This document shows positions 5,435-5,590 of a DNA stretch of 5,590 nucleotides, piece after piece. Origin of the DNA: JAIVJN01 sp036732565 (lineage in GTDB: Bacteria; Acidobacteriota; Vicinamibacteria; Vicinamibacterales; UBA2999); the NCBI GenBank assembly GCA_036732565.1, contig DAINCF010000480.1, positions 1 to 5,590 on the forward strand, read 5' to 3'. Below the pieces are notes generated by a model, which saw only the letters and a list, made by a program, of their open reading frames with translations, did no database searches and had not been told where the DNA came from. The translations under genes and the position numbers were made by a program. Position 1 is the stretch's first letter. Each line of letters begins with the position of its first letter.

Positions 5435-5590
5435 CACGTGAAAGATATCACAAGGACTCAGAGGCCTCGCTCGCTTCGCTCGCTCGGTAGGCGGCTCGGC
5501 TTCGCCTCGCCGAGGGCCTCGCGCCTTCGGCGCTCGGACGGCCACTCGCTACGCTCGTGGAAGCAAGAACCTCCCTTCGCGCGAACGAAG
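5435..5590. other. Non-coding region upstream of the gene cluster
   Basis: No gene is supported on either strand in this 156-bp stretch up to the window edge. Apart from the stem-loop cluster it holds GTGA-6 nt-TCAC (5437-5450 region, plus strand), a weak operator-like inverted repeat just 5' of the dehydrogenase ATG, and a TTCGCGCGAA palindrome at 5576-5585. I see no convincing -35/-10 pair; the only AT-rich stretch (gatatc and neighbours) is too close to the start codon to be a usual promoter. The operon promoter may lie beyond the window. Confidence 0.5.
5461..5560. repeat. Cluster of CTCG-bounded stem-loops upstream of the acyl-CoA dehydrogenase
   Basis: Four successive motifs share a CTCG boundary around a compact core: ctcgcttcgctcg (about 5470-5484), ctcggcttcgcctcg (about 5495-5509), ctcgcgccttcggcgctcg (about 5518-5536) and ctcgctacgctcg (about 5545-5557). 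The clearest hairpins are ctcggc/gccgag at 5495-5514 (8-nt loop) and gcgcc-ttc-ggcgc at 5521-5533. Codon structure is lost here, which marks the stretch as non-coding leader or upstream intergenic DNA. Confidence 0.7.

Noticed and set aside
5435..5450. Sigma-70 type promoter at the gatatc stretch before the dehydrogenase
   Set aside because: It lies within about 16 bp of the start codon and has no -35 partner at proper spacing.
5435..5545. N-terminal extension of the acyl-CoA dehydrogenase
   Set aside because: The extra 37 residues are Arg/Pro/Ala-rich, encoded by the stem-loop repeats, and the family normally begins near the ATG at 5434.

Overview
The window looks like a piece of a high-GC bacterial chromosome. 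Five tightly packed genes are all read from the minus strand (right to left), with no RNA gene, transposase or phage gene. The protein families, the GC-rich codon choice and the small palindromic intergenic repeats would fit an Acidobacteriota-type (for example Vicinamibacteria-like) environmental genome. That placement is an inference from general resemblance, not a database result.

Layout in transcription order: (1) an acyl-CoA dehydrogenase (5434 to 4292), preceded by about 155 bp of stem-loop-rich non-coding DNA; (2) a MeaB/ArgK-type GTPase that protects B12-dependent acyl-CoA mutases (4317 to 3346), overlapping or abutting the dehydrogenase; (3) one long reading frame (3279 to 1978) joining a methylmalonyl-CoA epimerase domain to a complete metallo-beta-lactamase-fold hydrolase domain; (4) S-methyl-5'-thioadenosine phosphorylase (1908 to 1051); (5) a PfkB/ribokinase-family kinase (993 to 37), probably an adenosine or sugar kinase.

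The first three genes form an acyl-CoA / propionyl-CoA-methylmalonyl-CoA module: flavin-dependent acyl-CoA oxidation, epimerisation of methylmalonyl-CoA, and GTP-dependent maintenance of the cobalamin mutase. The mutase itself is not in the window. The last two genes form a nucleoside/methionine-salvage pair: MTA cleavage to adenine and methylthioribose-1-phosphate, plus a PfkB kinase. Same orientation and short gaps (overlap, 66, 69 and 57 bp) suggest one operon.

The most unusual features are the fused epimerase-hydrolase frame, with a nearby GTGA overlap that suggests how two genes may have merged, and a family of palindromic repeats. Three palindrome copies lie in or beside gaps of the lower operon, and two of them supply the TAG stop codon of the gene they follow, in the same phase. 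Short tandem repeats (7-bp, 9-bp and 21-bp periods) sit at almost every gene junction.
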